Source: Mycoplasma bradburyae (GTDB taxonomy: Bacteria > Bacillota_I > Bacilli_A > Mycoplasmatales > Mycoplasmoidaceae). Taken from it: a stretch of 64,000 nt of DNA. The position numbers and the translations under genes are program-made. The notes under the pieces are model-generated. The model did no database searches. It was not told where the DNA came from and saw only the letters and a list, made by a program, of their open reading frames with translations. Each line of letters starts with the position of its first letter. The first letter of the stretch is position 1. Of the stretch, positions 11,481 through 23,491 are shown piece after piece. The stretch lies in contig NZ_CP101415.1 in assembly GCF_024339025.1 (NCBI RefSeq), forward strand, positions 868,001 to 932,000. Reading direction: 5' to 3'.

Positions 11481-13011
11481 CCCCAAAAACACAGACCTAA
11501 TGCAGCACATCAAGCGCTGCTATTTTTTGTTTAGTAATTAAATTATTTATATACTAAACAGGATTCTTAAATCCGAGTCTGTGTTTTATTCTATCTTCAT
11601 TGTAATATTTAATATATTTATCTATAGTTCGTTTTAGTTCTGAATAACTATTGTAGGTTCTATCGTAATAAATTTCTTGCTTGAGAATAGCAAAAAAAAT
11701 TCTCTATAAAAGCATTATCTAAACAATTATCTTTTCTAGATATGCTTTGAAAAATTTTAGCTTTTTTAGTTTCTCGGAATATCTCTTCATCTAATACGCC
11801 CAACTTAGATCTGAATGAAAGGTTCTACGATAAGAACAACCTCTGAAGTAACCTTAATCACCTTGTTCAATACATTCATTATGTTCTGTGAAGAAGGTTG
11901 TTTACTAATTGAATAACTGATAATTTCACCATTACATAAATCTATAAATGGACCTGAATAAAGTTTTTCTGTCACCTTAACGCCCTTTTCATTTATCAAG
12001 TAATATTTGAATTCTGTAGTGTCTGTAACGATTTTTTGGTTAAGAATATTCATTGAAAAACATATCTTAATTCAATTAAGTGCAATTTTTTCCAACATTA
12101 CCTTTATAAGAGTTATATTTACGATTTTTCTTGCTGTAAGTTGTTGCTTGTAAACTTAATTTTTAACTAATCTTTGAACTTTCTTTTTGTTTATTAATAA
12201 ACCACCATGCTTTAATTCAGTATGTATTCTACGATAGCCATAACCCTTATTTTACGCTTATTTGAATAATTTTATCTTCAATTTCCTTATTAGGATTAAG
12301 TCTATCTAAGCGAGATTTTCAATAATAAAATGTGGTTTTGAAAATATTAGCAATTAATAGAAGGTCGTTTAATTTGTGTTCTTTTTGGGAACTGATGACT
12401 GCACGCGACCTTCTTTCATTTTCGCTTTGTCCATTTTTCTCAGTTTTCTTAATTCTTTTAAAAATCAACTTCTAAATTTAATAAGTATATTTCTCTTTAG
12501 AACTCCTTTATTGCTTTTTTTAAAAAGAAGACTTATCTTATTATTTGGCTATTTTTCCGTATAAAAGCTTTATTTTTTGTTATTGTTCTTCGTATTTTTT
12601 AAAACTACTTTTATACCATGTTTAGAAGGCAACAAACCTAATGGACATAATTTTTGATAGTGAATTACTAAATATTTAACATAGGATGAATTCGAAACAT
12701 TAAGTTTTCTGCTATTTCTCTATAGGTGGAATCCTTCTTTAAATATAGTTTTATTATACGGAGTTTTCATCAAATGAATATTTCTTATATTTCCTGCGTT
12801 TTTGCTTTTTTTCTTAATGATTCCAATTCATATTCTTTAAAATCCTTTACTTGATTTGCGATAGAAATTGGTGTTTTATGCCGTATTTCTTAGCGATTGT
12901 ATTATATCCATCTTCACAATTTAGATATGATTTAACTGCTTTCTTTTTTGATACATAATTGTATTTAGACATAAAAACTTGCCTCCAAAAAGTTTTATGT
13001 TTTTTTTGGGG
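11481..13011 (-). mobile_element. Degraded IS3-family insertion sequence
   Basis: About 1.53 kb bounded by imperfect inverted ends, CCCCAAAAACAC on the left and its near complement TTTTTTTTGGGG on the right. Inside are broken orfA and orfB reading frames of an IS150-like transposase. I cannot define a target-site duplication. The element separates a zinc-motif gene from an HsdS fragment. Confidence 0.75.
11554..12972 (-). pseudogene. IS3-family transposase (orfA/orfB), multiply frameshifted
   Basis: orfA starts at ATG 12970-12972 after a GGAGG site and reads MSKYNYVSKKKAVKSYL, then a helix-turn-helix, before a frameshift and stop. A second helix-turn-helix relic (LKKDSTYREIAENL) lies downstream in another frame. 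orfB keeps parts of the DDE integrase core: TDTTEF around the first Asp, and NCLDNAFIENFF around the Glu. That is followed by a T-run frameshift, then the typical end YNEDRIKHRLGFKNPV. The intact stretch at 11805-12053 carries the first Asp region only. With this many breaks it cannot make active transposase. Confidence 0.85.
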
Positions 13012-13124
13012 TCAGCATAAATTAATAAATAAAAAATAATCTGAGAAATGTTTGTATAAGCAAGATCTAAAAATAACTTTTATTTGTTTATAAAAAAGTA
13101 GATAAACGATAATTTATTAATTTC

Positions 13125-13682
13125 TTAATCAATCGTTGCTTGACCATTAATTAATAGTGGTAATAGAAAATCTCGAAGTTTGATTAATTTTTCGTTTTCA
13201 TTATTATTTCGAGTTATCAGTTTTCTATGTTTTGTAGCAAATTCTTCGAAAATATTTAATTTTTTTAAATCTGGAACATAAACATTATAAGTATTTAAGC
13301 TTTTTTGAACAAGTTGTTTTTGAACTGTTCCCGTTTGTAAGGATGAAGCATTAATTTTTTTGAAATGCTGAAATAAATATTCTTTATATTGAAAATTTGT
13401 TTTCAATTTTATAACCATTAGATTACCATTTATTCATGAAAAAGCATCTGTAATTTTCGGAATTCCACAAGTTCCTCTACATGATAAAACTAATTCTTGA
13501 TCCTTATGATTGTAATCATTATAATAACCTAATACGCTGTTAGAACCATAAACTTTATATTTTCCGTTTTTTATTATTTTTTTAAAACTTATAGTTTCTG
13601 GTTGATACATAATAGCAATTTCATTTAATTTGATTTTCTTAAGTTGATTTGAACTAATTATATATTCGAACATTTCAGTCAT
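13125..13682 (-). CDS. hsdS: Half-size type I specificity subunit (HsdS fragment)
   Basis: A 185-residue protein corresponding to the second half of an HsdS: one target-recognition domain followed by the conserved C-terminal helix (FATKHRKLITRNNNENEKLI) and the typical end LRDFLLPLLINGQ. The frame is open upstream of the ATG for ten codons reading FVINDNLKQQ, which is the linker seen between the two halves of complete HsdS proteins. The gene therefore looks truncated at its 5' side, not originally short. No hsdM or hsdR is near. It could serve as donor sequence for recombination with a full hsdS elsewhere, or be a relic. It lies next to the dead IS element. Confidence 0.75.
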
Positions 13683-13741
13683 TTGCTGTTTTAAATTATC
13701 GTTTATAACAAATTAACAACTACTTATTCTAATAACAAAAG

Positions 13742-13770
13742 AACCTCCAAAACTTATGTGTTTGGAGGTT
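13742..13770 (-). terminator. Terminator of the ABC transporter operon
   Basis: AACCTCCAAA and TTTGGAGGTT form a 10-bp GC-containing stem around a 9-base loop. The minus-strand side is followed by CTTTTGTT. It lies about 50 bases past the last gene of the transporter operon. Confidence 0.8.
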
Positions 13771-13818
13771 TGTAATTTCTTATTTATTTATATAAACTAA
13801 CTATCTATTCACAACAAT

Positions 13819-14913
13819 CTAAGTTTTAATTAACCCTTCTATCTCTTTCTTAATAGGTGAATTATTAGTATGATCAACTGAACTATTTAAGATTGTTTCA
13901 ATCTTATTAGATAGTTCAGTTGTATCTTTCATCTCTTGATTAAGAACTGTAGAATTAGTTAAATAACCATATCTTTTCTTAGCTTGGATACATAAGATAA
14001 CTATAACTAAAGCTAATGCTAAACTTAATCACATACCTCAGTAATTAATTACCTCTGGGTTCTTAAGGGTGTTGGGAATTGTAACTTCGTTGGTAATCTC
14101 AACACCAGATACTTCTGTAACTACTGTTTTGGTTATATTACCATCTACCACTTGGGTTTGAATTGGTTTTAATGATATTAAAAAGAATGTTGCGATCAAA
14201 GCAGTTACACATAATCCAACAATATATTTATAGATTTTATCTCCATTTCTAGTTCCTTTAAATAATCATCTTAATACGATAGCTTGAAGAATAGTGGCTA
14301 TTAAATACAACACTAAGATACACGAACTAAGAATGTTAAAGATATTTTCTAAAGGTGCTGAGTTAGGTACTGAAACTAGAACTGCATTGATATATGCATT
14401 AAGTAGTTTTGAGATATTAATTTCATAACGGTCGAATTGATTAGAATAATCAACTAAATACATATTAATACTGTCAGGATTGTCACTATATACTTTACTA
14501 GCTATCTCTCTAAGTTGGGAAATATAATACTTCTCTGTATTATCAAACTTTAAGAAAGACCCGAAAGCAATCGAATTATGTTGGGGTGATTTTTCTAGAA
14601 GAAAATTAATGATTCTTGTTCTACCAGCCGGACATTGACTATTAGATTCATATACCTGGGTTCCTTGATATAAGAATCTCCCATCTTTTAAACTACCTAT
14701 AGCACTGTCTTTATTAATCGATAAATGTTCTAATACAAACTGTTTATCTTTATCGACAAACCCAGGGAAGATTACTATGTAATAGATAAACAGTGCTGCA
14801 CAGATAACAATCAATATTATTGTTAATATTGATAATATTTTTCTTGTTTGATACTGACCAAAATGTTTAGGTCTTGAGATACAGGTCTGGTTATGAATAT
14901 AATTATGTTTCAT
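13819..14913 (-). CDS. Membrane protein at the end of the ABC sugar transporter operon
   Basis: A 364-residue membrane protein I cannot assign to a family. A hydrophobic helix lies at about 27-52, then a soluble stretch of about 130 residues, presumably extracellular. Further helices are at about 190-214, 226-247 and 285-307, followed by a charged C-terminal tail. Its ATG lies 2 bases after the stop of the ATPase gene, so it is co-expressed with the transporter. It could be an accessory or surface component of the importer. It is followed directly by the operon terminator. Confidence 0.7.
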
Positions 14914-14915
14914 AA

Positions 14916-16121
14916 CTAATTTATCCTTTGTTCTGATTGTTTATCAAAGATATGGATTCTGTTCAGTACGAACGATACATAAACTTCACTGTATAGTTCA
15001 TACTCAACATCATTAGGAGCATTAATAATTAATTCAAAGGTTGTATCACCAATAACTACGGCTACTAATTGGTCTTTACCAATTAGTTCGATATTCATAA
15101 TTGTTCCTTTGACACTATTAGGTAGTTCTTCTTTAGAGATCTTGATGTCTTCACTTCTAAAACCAATAACAAGTTCTTGGTTTTGTGAAAGTTTTTCTTT
15201 AATTGATTCTTCTACTTCTAATTCAACTTTGTTGTTGGTTGAGATAATCTTATTATCTTTATAAGTTGCTTCAAAAGTATTCATAGTTGGAGATCCTATG
15301 AATTTGGCTACGAAAATATTGGCTGGTTTGAAATACAACTCACGACCTGTACCAGATTGTTGAATTGAACCATCATTAAATACAACAATCTGGTTACCCA
15401 TAGTCATGGCTTCTAATTGGTCGTGGGTTACATAAATACTTGTGGTTTGTAACATTCTATGAATGTTTACAATTTCACGACGCATGCTTTCACGGAGTTT
15501 AGCATCTAAGTTAGATAATGGTTCGTCCATTAAGAATACTAATGGTTTACGAGCAATCGCTCTACCGATTGCTACCCTTTGTCTTTGACCACCTGAAAGA
15601 TCTTTAGGCTTACGATATAAATAATCTGATATCCTTAAAATTTTAGCTACGTCTTTAACTCTTCGGTCAATAACATCCTTGCGTTCTTTAGCAATCTTTA
15701 AACCAAATGAAATGTTGTTATAAACATTCATATGCGGGTACAACGCATATGATTGAAACACCATAGCTATGTTTCTTTCATTTGGTAACAAGTTATTATA
15801 CCTTTTATTGTTAAATAACAAATCGCCCTTGGTAATTGAATTAAGCCCTGCAATCATTCTTAATAGAGTTGTTTTACCACAACCACTAGGTCCTAGAAAG
15901 ATACAAAACGTTCCTGGTTTAATTTCTAGATTAATATCTTTTAAAGTATATTTCTCATTCCCTTCATATTTCTTTGAAACATTAACTAATTTAATATGAG
16001 CACCATTAACTGCTTTGGTTTCAGAACCTAATTCATTAATTAGTTTATCTAGATCAATGCTATCAAAGCCTTGATCTAGATCATCTTCTAATAGTTCATT
16101 ATTGATATTTTTATCTTGCAT
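14916..16121 (-). CDS. Sugar-type ABC transporter ATPase (MalK/UgpC/MsmK-like)
   Basis: A 401-residue ATPase that would power uptake of a carbohydrate or glycerol-phosphate compound through the two permeases encoded upstream. Walker A GPSGCGKTT is at 77-85, signature LSGGQRQR, Walker B VFLMDEPLSNLDAKLR and the switch His in YVTHDQ all follow in order. The C-terminal 130 residues form an OB-fold regulatory domain of the MalK type. A 40-residue acidic N-terminal extension (QDKNINNELLEDDLDQGFD) precedes the usual start and is unusual. The gene starts 11 bases after the MalG-like permease. The substrate is not decided by the sequence; neighbouring glucan enzymes at the left of the window make maltodextrin possible. 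Confidence 0.92.
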   Translation of the reverse strand: MQDKNINNELLEDDLDQGFDSIDLDKLINELGSETKAVNGAHIKLVNVSKKYEGNEKYTLKDINLEIKPGTFCIFLGPSGCGKTTLLRMIAGLNSITKGDLLFNNKRYNNLLPNERNIAMVFQSYALYPHMNVYNNISFGLKIAKERKDVIDRRVKDVAKILRISDYLYRKPKDLSGGQRQRVAIGRAIARKPLVFLMDEPLSNLDAKLRESMRREIVNIHRMLQTTSIYVTHDQLEAMTMGNQIVVFNDGSIQQSGTGRELYFKPANIFVAKFIGSPTMNTFEATYKDNKIISTNNKVELEVEESIKEKLSQNQELVIGFRSEDIKISKEELPNSVKGTIMNIELIGKDQLVAVVIGDTTFELIINAPNDVEYELYSEVYVSFVLNRIHIFDKQSEQRIN

Positions 16122-16132
16122 AATTCTAATTA

Positions 16133-17179
16133 TTATCCTTTAACAGCTCCATCACTTAAACCACCTATTATGTATCTTTGCAGATACATAAATAGAACAA
16201 ATGCTGGTAGAGAAGCTAATAATGTACCCATAGTATAAGCACCAGCTTGTAAATCTTGTTGGTTACTTAAGAATAGTTGTAATCCACTTGCTAATGTTTT
16301 ATCTTGTTGGTTTGGTAGTACCAAACTAGGTAACAAGATATCAGTAAATGGAATTAAGAAAGATCACAAAGCAACCATAATTAAGGCAGGTCTGATTACT
16401 GGTAATAAGATCTTGAAGAATAATCCTCAGTTGTTACAACCATCGATTTTAGCTGAATCATCTAATTCAGATGAAATCGTATCTAGATAACTCTTAACCA
16501 TAAAGGTGTTACCAGCAATCGCTCCACCTGAATAGATTAGTACCAACATTATGATTGGTGATACTTTGATATCAGTCCCTAATTGAACAATAATGTATAG
16601 AACAATTAAAGATGATGTTGCTGGGATCATCTGAATCAACATTATGATTGTTAATGAATGTTTTGATCCTGCGAATTTAAATCTTGAATAAGCATAAGCA
16701 TTAAGCGCAACAGCTACAGTTGATATTAAAGCAGTAAACCCAGCTATATATAAAGTGTTTTTATATCAATCCCCAAAGTATGATCTGGTTTGTGGGTCTA
16801 GAATGTATTCTGTTCCAAATAAATTAAAAGTAGATGAATTCTTTTCTCTTAGAGCACTAACAGCTTCTGCTGTTAATTGATCTACATTACGATATTTAAA
16901 TAAATAGAATAAATTGTCAAACCCAAATTTAAATGGGGTAACTGTAGCAACCCGTGGGTTGTTAACATTAAATGAAGCGATTAACAAACTAATTACTGGG
17001 AATAGGATGATTAATGATCAGAATACTAATAATAAGTAGTTAAAACATAATCATACTAATTCTGATTTAGTAGGCGGTTTAGCATCTAGTTCATTAAATG
17101 TTAAACGCTTTTTAGTTAACTGGTTCGGATCGATTTTTATACAGTCGAATGTCTTTTGATAAATCTTAGTTTTGTTCAT
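16133..17179 (-). CDS. ABC transporter permease, MalG/UgpE-like
   Basis: A 348-residue inner permease subunit with about six membrane helices. The ATPase-contact (EAA) loop is SAKIDGCNNWGLFFKILLP, and the C-terminus ends QRYIIGGLSDGAVKG, the classical end of MalG-family permeases. A large hydrophilic insertion (about 80-140) follows the first helix. The ATG lies 2 bases after the stop of the MalF-like gene, so translation is coupled. It works as a heterodimer with that protein. Confidence 0.9.
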
Positions 17180-17181
17180 AA

Positions 17182-20100
17182 TTAATCTTTTCGACTCATT
17201 GATTTAATAAATCCTCTTAAAGCAATACCAATACTAAACATTGAAGCTAATGTAGCTAAAGCAGCACCGAATGCTTGGTTACCAGGGAATTGTACTCCTT
17301 GCGGGTTAGATAACTTAAATACTCAAGAAACAATAATATCCGTAGCACCTTCACCAAACGGAGTAGGTTTAGCATAAGCAGGACCACCATTGTTAAATAA
17401 GAAGATTGTTGTAAAGTTATTAAATGATCCTACGAATAAAGCGATTAGTAATGGCGAGATTGATAATAATAACTGTGGTAAGGTTAAATATCAAAATAAA
17501 TGTCTTGATTTTGCTCCATCAACAGATCCAGCTTCATAAATATCTTTAGGTATTGATTGTAAATTACTAGTAACCAACATAAAGATCCAAGCATATCCAA
17601 TTCAGGTTTGTACTATAATTAACAATGCTCTTGTTCAAGATATATCATTCAACCAAGATTTTGGTTGAATGTGGAACAAGTAAAACAAGATTGTGTTGAT
17701 ATAACCGGTTTCACCTGCTGCAAACATTGTTTTAATAAAACCTACAGTAACAAAAGCTGGAATTGCTCAAGGTAAGATAAAGATTATTCTAAAGATCTTT
17801 CTTCCCTTGATTCTTGGGTTATTAGTAAGTATTGCTACTAATATCCCAAGAGCTATTGGAATTAAAGTAGAAGCAAAAGTTCAGATCACAGTCCAGAATA
17901 AAACATTACCAACAGAACCTAATAAATTAGATTCTCGTAATGTTCATCATCGACCTCATTGTTCTAATCCTACCCAATCTACTGATCTATTAGGTGGAAT
18001 ATGATTAAATCCAATGTTAGTAAATGATAACAACACAGAAGTAACAACAGGTGATACGACAACAAACAACATTAATACTCAACCAAAGATTGAGATCATT
18101 CAAGGGAATCCTGAGGTTGATAACCATCTCTTAGAATGGCTTCATTGACTTGGTCGACATCCATAATACAACGCTTTAGCCACTCTATTAGCACTAATGG
18201 CTGATATCAAGAAATATATCAGCATAGCACTCATTAAGATAATTGATAAAACACCACCAAACAAGTAGTATCTAGCATCTCCATGATCACTAGCACCTAG
18301 ATCTATAACTCCAAAGATACCTTTCATTTTCTCAGTATACTGACCTAAAATAAAAGGTAAGAATAATGCATAATTTACGATTGTAAATAAAAGCATTAAG
18401 ATTCCTTTGATGTATTGCTTAAAGAATATTAATTCACAAGCACCAGGAATTAGAAAACCTAGTAATCAACTAAATCGTTTAACATTAATTGAAGTTTCTA
18501 TCGGGATTGCTTTTTGAGCTTCATTAACTTTGCTTTCAAAAATCTTTTTATTAATCTTTTGTTCAGCAAACTCTCTTATAAATAATGTTTTTAAGGTTTC
18601 TTTGTTTCTTAAGATTTTTGAACTTAGTTTAAGTTCGTAAATTGCTTCTTTTTTAACTATCTTGATTTCTACTAAACGGTTCTTATAAGCTTGTTTAGAA
18701 ATCTCTTTAGATGCTAACTTATCTTTTAATTCATTTAAAGAATCTTTATATTGTTTTTTGATTAAAGCTAACTTTTCAGATATCAATTGTTTTTCTTTAT
18801 CTTGATCAGATTTAACATAAATCTGATCTAGTTCATGTTTAGCTATTATCTTTTCTTCAAGGAATTTGTTTCTTGTTATTGAATGATCTACTGCATAGTT
18901 TTTGTGAGCTGATGATACTGCGTTTTTGTAATCACTTTCATAACTATATTCTTTATATGTATTAGCAATTAATTCATTATATTTAGATTTATATAACGCT
19001 TTAGCTTCTTTGTTAATGGATAACTTATTTTTTGCTGAAAAGAAGTTATCATAAGCTATCTTAATAAAACTATTTGTAGCATTACTAATATATTTATTAG
19101 TAATTTCTTCTAGGTCGTTTAAGGCTTTTTGTTTGTTTAAGTTTTCTAATTCAGATCAATTGATATTCACTTGATCTTTAACAAAAGTTTCATTTGCTTG
19201 CAAGAACTTATAAAAGTCTTTATAGTTCTTGATTTGCAAACTTAGTTTTTGTTGTTCATAAAGTTCTTTTTTCTTTTCTTTAATTTGTTTTCTAGCTAAA
19301 CTAGATTTATCAAAAATCTTTTGAATTTTTAACTTATTAGAGTTCTCAACTTCTAGTATTTGTTTCTTATGATCTTCAACTTTTAACAAAGCTTGTTTTT
19401 TAAACTCGTTTGCTTCGTTAGTTGCTTGCTCATACTTCTTGTTGTATTCGTTTTCTATCTTAATTAATCTTTGGTTTGCACTTAAGATAATATTTTGTTT
19501 TTCTTGTTCGTATAGTTGTTTATTTAATAAATATGTTTGATCGTATTTTCTTTTTAATTCTTCACGGGTGTTGTATAAACGTAATCTTCTTGTTTCTATC
19601 TTGATATAAAGATCTTTTAAATACTTACTAGGATCTGGTAATTTGTTAAGCAGATCTTTTTCATAACTTGATAAGTAAGAATCGATCTTTTTAAGATCGA
19701 ATTCTTTATCATTAACATTATTTGTGTATGTAAGGATAGTCGAAAACAAACAATAAACTTTAGCAATCTCAGTTTCACTGTGATTGGTTTTTTTCTTAAG
19801 AATTTCAATATTTCTTAATTTATCTTCTAAGCTATCTATAGAATTCTTAAGAGAATTAATAAAATCATCAACATACTTTTTGTTTTGTTTTTTCTTAAGT
19901 TTTAACTTCTTAAGTTCGTAATTAAGAAGATCATTTAAAGAATCAACATAAGAAAGTTTTCTTATTGAATCTTTAAAAACTTTTAGCTTATTTTTATAAG
20001 CTATTTTGTGACTATTAAGTTCTCTTTGTAAGTTGTCAGTTATCTTTGTCTTAGCTCGAAGAAAAAGATCTTTATCAATATTGTATCTAGTTTTGATCTC

Positions 20101-20223
20101 ATCCTTCATTCTTAAGAAAACATTCTCAACTTGTTTCTTATAATCCTTTAGGTTATTTGTTGTCTCTGGTAGTTTAGCTTCAAAACTTTCACCATACCAG
20201 TTATACAGTTTTAGTTTTTCCAT
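17182..20223 (-). CDS. ABC transporter permease, MalF/UgpA-like, with long coiled-coil N-terminus
   Basis: A 1013-residue protein in one frame. Residues 586-1013 are a MalF-type permease with about eight helices. The EAA loop is DIYEAGSVDGAKSRHLFWYL. Residues 1-580 are an extremely Lys/Glu/Leu-rich, heptad-like region with no hydrophobic segment (for example YKKQVENVFLRMKDEI, ELKKLKLKKKQNKKY). I read it as a long cytoplasmic coiled coil. Ordinary permeases of this family are about 300-430 residues. The frame was followed across the junction (VKRFSWLLGFLIPG) without interruption. The fusion starts at ATG 20221-20223, 3 bases after the upstream membrane gene. The coiled coil could tether the importer to the cytoskeleton or to other cytoplasmic partners; this is inference. 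Confidence 0.88.
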
Positions 20224-20226
20224 AAC

Positions 20227-20757
20227 CTAGACCGCTCTCCCAACATGTAATTTGTATTGTTCATATTTGAATGTTCTGCGTAGTGCGTGATAATAAAATA
20301 AGTTAATAACCAAAGCAACAACCATACTAGCTGATAATACTGAGATTACTGCTCCAATGCCAATCGCAATATCATTATGCCGTTGTATGCCTGTATAAAA
20401 CGGCATAGCTATTAAAACAGTATAGATAACTATCCAAGTAAAATAGAATAAATAACTTACTTTAACCTTGTGTCTGGCTAGTGTAATGTAAAGCAAAAAG
20501 AATAACAGAGTTATTTCGTTACCTATATACGACAAGAAAACAGCGATCTTGCCAGAGCTGATAATCATCTCTTTAGCTTCTTGTCTGTTTTCTTGATTAG
20601 ATTCATTTACCAATGTATCAATATAAGATTCTTTGAATCCCAAACTAAATGGAATACTAATCCATATGATAAGAAAAAAGGTTAATAAACTTAATATAGT
20701 TACATAACTATAAAATGCTTTTTTACTTATATTCGCCCTATATTTTTGATACTTCAT
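20227..20757 (-). CDS. Small polytopic membrane protein in the transporter operon
   Basis: A 176-residue protein with four predicted helices: about 18-40, 70-90, 97-117 and 129-153. A short N-terminal segment (MKYQKYRANISKKAFYSY) and a basic C-terminal tail (RRTFKYEQYKLHVGRAV) suggest both ends face the cytoplasm. I do not recognise a family. It sits between the binding-lipoprotein gene and the MalF-like gene, so it belongs to the same operon. Confidence 0.75.
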   Translation of the reverse strand: MKYQKYRANISKKAFYSYVTILSLLTFFLIIWISIPFSLGFKESYIDTLVNESNQENRQEAKEMIISSGKIAVFLSYIGNEITLLFFLLYITLARHKVKVSYLFYFTWIVIYTVLIAMPFYTGIQRHNDIAIGIGAVISVLSASMVVALVINLFYYHALRRTFKYEQYKLHVGRAV

Positions 20758-20799
20758 TAGTTTTGTTTATTTTATTAATTATAGCTAATGAGTAAGGTA

Positions 20800-23463
20800 T
20801 TATTGTTTGCTTGGACCGAAGTTGATTGTGAATGATTGCGCATCTTTAATAGTTGCTAAAGCAGTAGTCATAGAAGCGCTTAATTGATCGCGAACAACTT
20901 TTTTAAATGCTTCTTCATTAGTTACGCTATCTTTTTTAGATTTAAAGAATTCAAGGTTACCAAATGTTTTTTCATTTCATGAACCTCAAACTGTACCGAA
21001 TTGTGGGTTAGAAACACCAGGACGTTTAGGTAATGTTTCAAAGATACCAGTTCCATTTTCAGCATATGATTTATCACTAGTAATTACATCTAATATTTTA
21101 GATACGATTGAAACATTAGAAGAAGCTTCAACTTTTTTAGCCACATCACTTAAAGTGTAATCAGAAGCCATACCATCTTTTTTAGGCATCTTAGATTGCA
21201 ATAAACTTAGATCAACTAGCTTGTAAAGCAATGCATTATTTAAGAATTCATAGTACATTAAAGTAACAGCTTTTTTAATTGTTTCAGCGTTTGGCATTGT
21301 TTTAGCAATCGCATTCAACAATTTAGTAGCTTTATCAACTGCTGCATTTATTTGCTTAGTAACTTCTGCTTTAGCAGCATCTAGTTTTTCTCCAGTAGGA
21401 GCAGTTAAAAGATCAGTAGCTAATTGGTTATTAGTTAATATAGAAGCATCTTTACCATCACCATCATAACCTAGAATTGCATTTTCAAGTTTTCTGAAGT
21501 GAATCGCGTTACCATCAAATAATCCTTTGAATACAGTTCGTAAATCTTCAGGTAATGAATTAACAAATGTTTCACTTGGTTTATTTTCAGATACAGCGTT
21601 GTCTTTTAAGAATGTATTTTTAAGTTTTCAAGCTGCTTGTTCGTTTTCAATAGCTTTAACATTATCTGCACTAAAGATAGCAGCTAAAGCGTTCTTAAGT
21701 GGAGCAGCATCCATTATTAGTTCTTTATATCTATTAACTAATGATTCAGGTAATTTGCTATCTTTAATCTTATCTTCTCAAAGAGATTTCTTATTTAAGT
21801 AAGATTCATCTAAAGGCATTTTCGCCATAGTAGCATCAGTTACTGTCGCTTCTCAATCTTTACCTACTCAAGCTTTTAGTTCTAAAATCTTTTTACCTAA
21901 TTCATTGTATTTAGCTAACAATTCATCAGAATTTGCATACATTAAATTAGTAGCTAACTCAGTTAGTTCTTTGTTGTTTATTTTGCTGTTTTGATCAATC
22001 GCTACTTTAATCTTCTTTTGAACAGATTCAAAGATAGGAACCTTAGAATCAGATAAGAAATATTGATAAGAAGCATTAGGTGAATAGATAGATAACAACA
22101 TGTTGATGATTGCTAATTTTCTATCTTCACTAGCTGAAGTATTCATTTTATTTCTAACGATACCTCAAGATCAAGAACCAGGAGATTGTAAATATTTAAC
22201 ACCATCTACAACATTAGGTACTGTGAATATAGATTTAACGCCACCATTAGTAATAGCATTACGTAATTCTCAAGTACCAACCATACCAAAATCTAATTTC
22301 TTTTCTTTGAATAGTTGATAAATAGTATTTAGATAAGTTCCACCATCACTATTAAATGCTGTTTCTAAGGTGTTCTTTTGAATACCAGCTTTACCTCATG
22401 GAGTTTGTTTATATTGTTCATCAGTTAGTTTATAAACTGCTTCATATAACTTATAAAGTAATCCAGAGTTGTAATCTGTTGCTTTAGAAAATAAAGCGTG
22501 GTTTGGATCTGTAGTTAATCAACCAGATGAAGCGGCGTTGTTACCTCAATAAACTAGTTTTTCAATCAACGCTTGGTTTTAAAGTTGTTTTTTAACAGCT
22601 TCATCTGTTGCTTCATTAATTCTTTTCTCAGTTTCAGCTTGTGTAACACCACCAACAACACCTAAACCAAATCAAAAGTTTTGAGTGTGTCACAACGCTT
22701 TACCAGCATTAACTAATTCAGTTAATGAATTAGTTTCATCATTCTTAAGAATAGTTAATGCTTCGTTTTCAGTTTTAGGCGAAACAATAAAAATACCTTC
22801 ACTGTTGTGTTGTAATGCTAATGCTTCAGCTGCTGGATTATTACCATTTCTACCTAAATAAATACCAAAGTTAATCATTTCCTTAACCTTTTCACTAGGT
22901 AGATCAAATGATTTTTTAAGGTGATCAAATATGTTCATGTTGTATACTTTGAACTCATTCAGGTTAATTGCTTGAGCAGCATCTGCTAAACTGGTAATTT
23001 GATCTGCAGGAGCATAGTAAATGTCGGCTATTTGCGGATCATCAACTGTAATAGATTTCATTGATTCTAAAGCTTCGAATACACCTTTATCAATAAATCT
23101 AACTCGATACCCCTGCTCATATGATTTAGATTTTTTGAACTCTTTTAAAGCAGCTTTCCACATTTCAACTTGAGCTTGATCTCTGAATAGCTTAATAACT
23201 TTTTCATTAGGAGTGCTGCTTGTCGCTAAAACATCGGCTACTTCTTGATCAGTTACAGGGTTAATAGTTATTTGTTGATCTTTAAAAGATAGAACATTAT
23301 CATTTACAGGATTTGTTTTATCAATAGGATTTGATCCATCTTCAGGTTTTTTGCTGCCAGAATTATCATTTTTACCGTTAAAACAAGAAGATAATGCTGT
23401 TGCTGAGATTAATAACCCTCCCCAGAAAACACCAATTAAAGATTTAAGAACTTTTTTCTTCAT
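20800..23463 (-). pseudogene. Substrate-binding lipoprotein of the ABC operon, interrupted by in-frame TAA
   Basis: The frame from 23463 to 20800 encodes an 887-residue lipoprotein with one internal stop, TAA at 22579-22581 (codon 295). The N-terminus is a lipoprotein signal with lipobox ATALSSC. The rest fits a sugar-type binding protein: hydrophobic strands and the segment KLDFGMVGTWELRNAI, as in MalE-like proteins where the ligand is cleared in a 'G.W' strand. The stop interrupts KKQL-stop-NQALIEKLVYWG. The context reads best if it was CAA (Gln), so a single C-to-T change could have caused it. The downstream 590 codons remain open apart from TGA as Trp, so the change is recent. The position in the operon also fits a binding protein. 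Alternatives are a sequencing error or read-through. Confidence 0.75.
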
Positions 23464-23491
23464 AAATATTACCTTATTAATTAATTTACAA

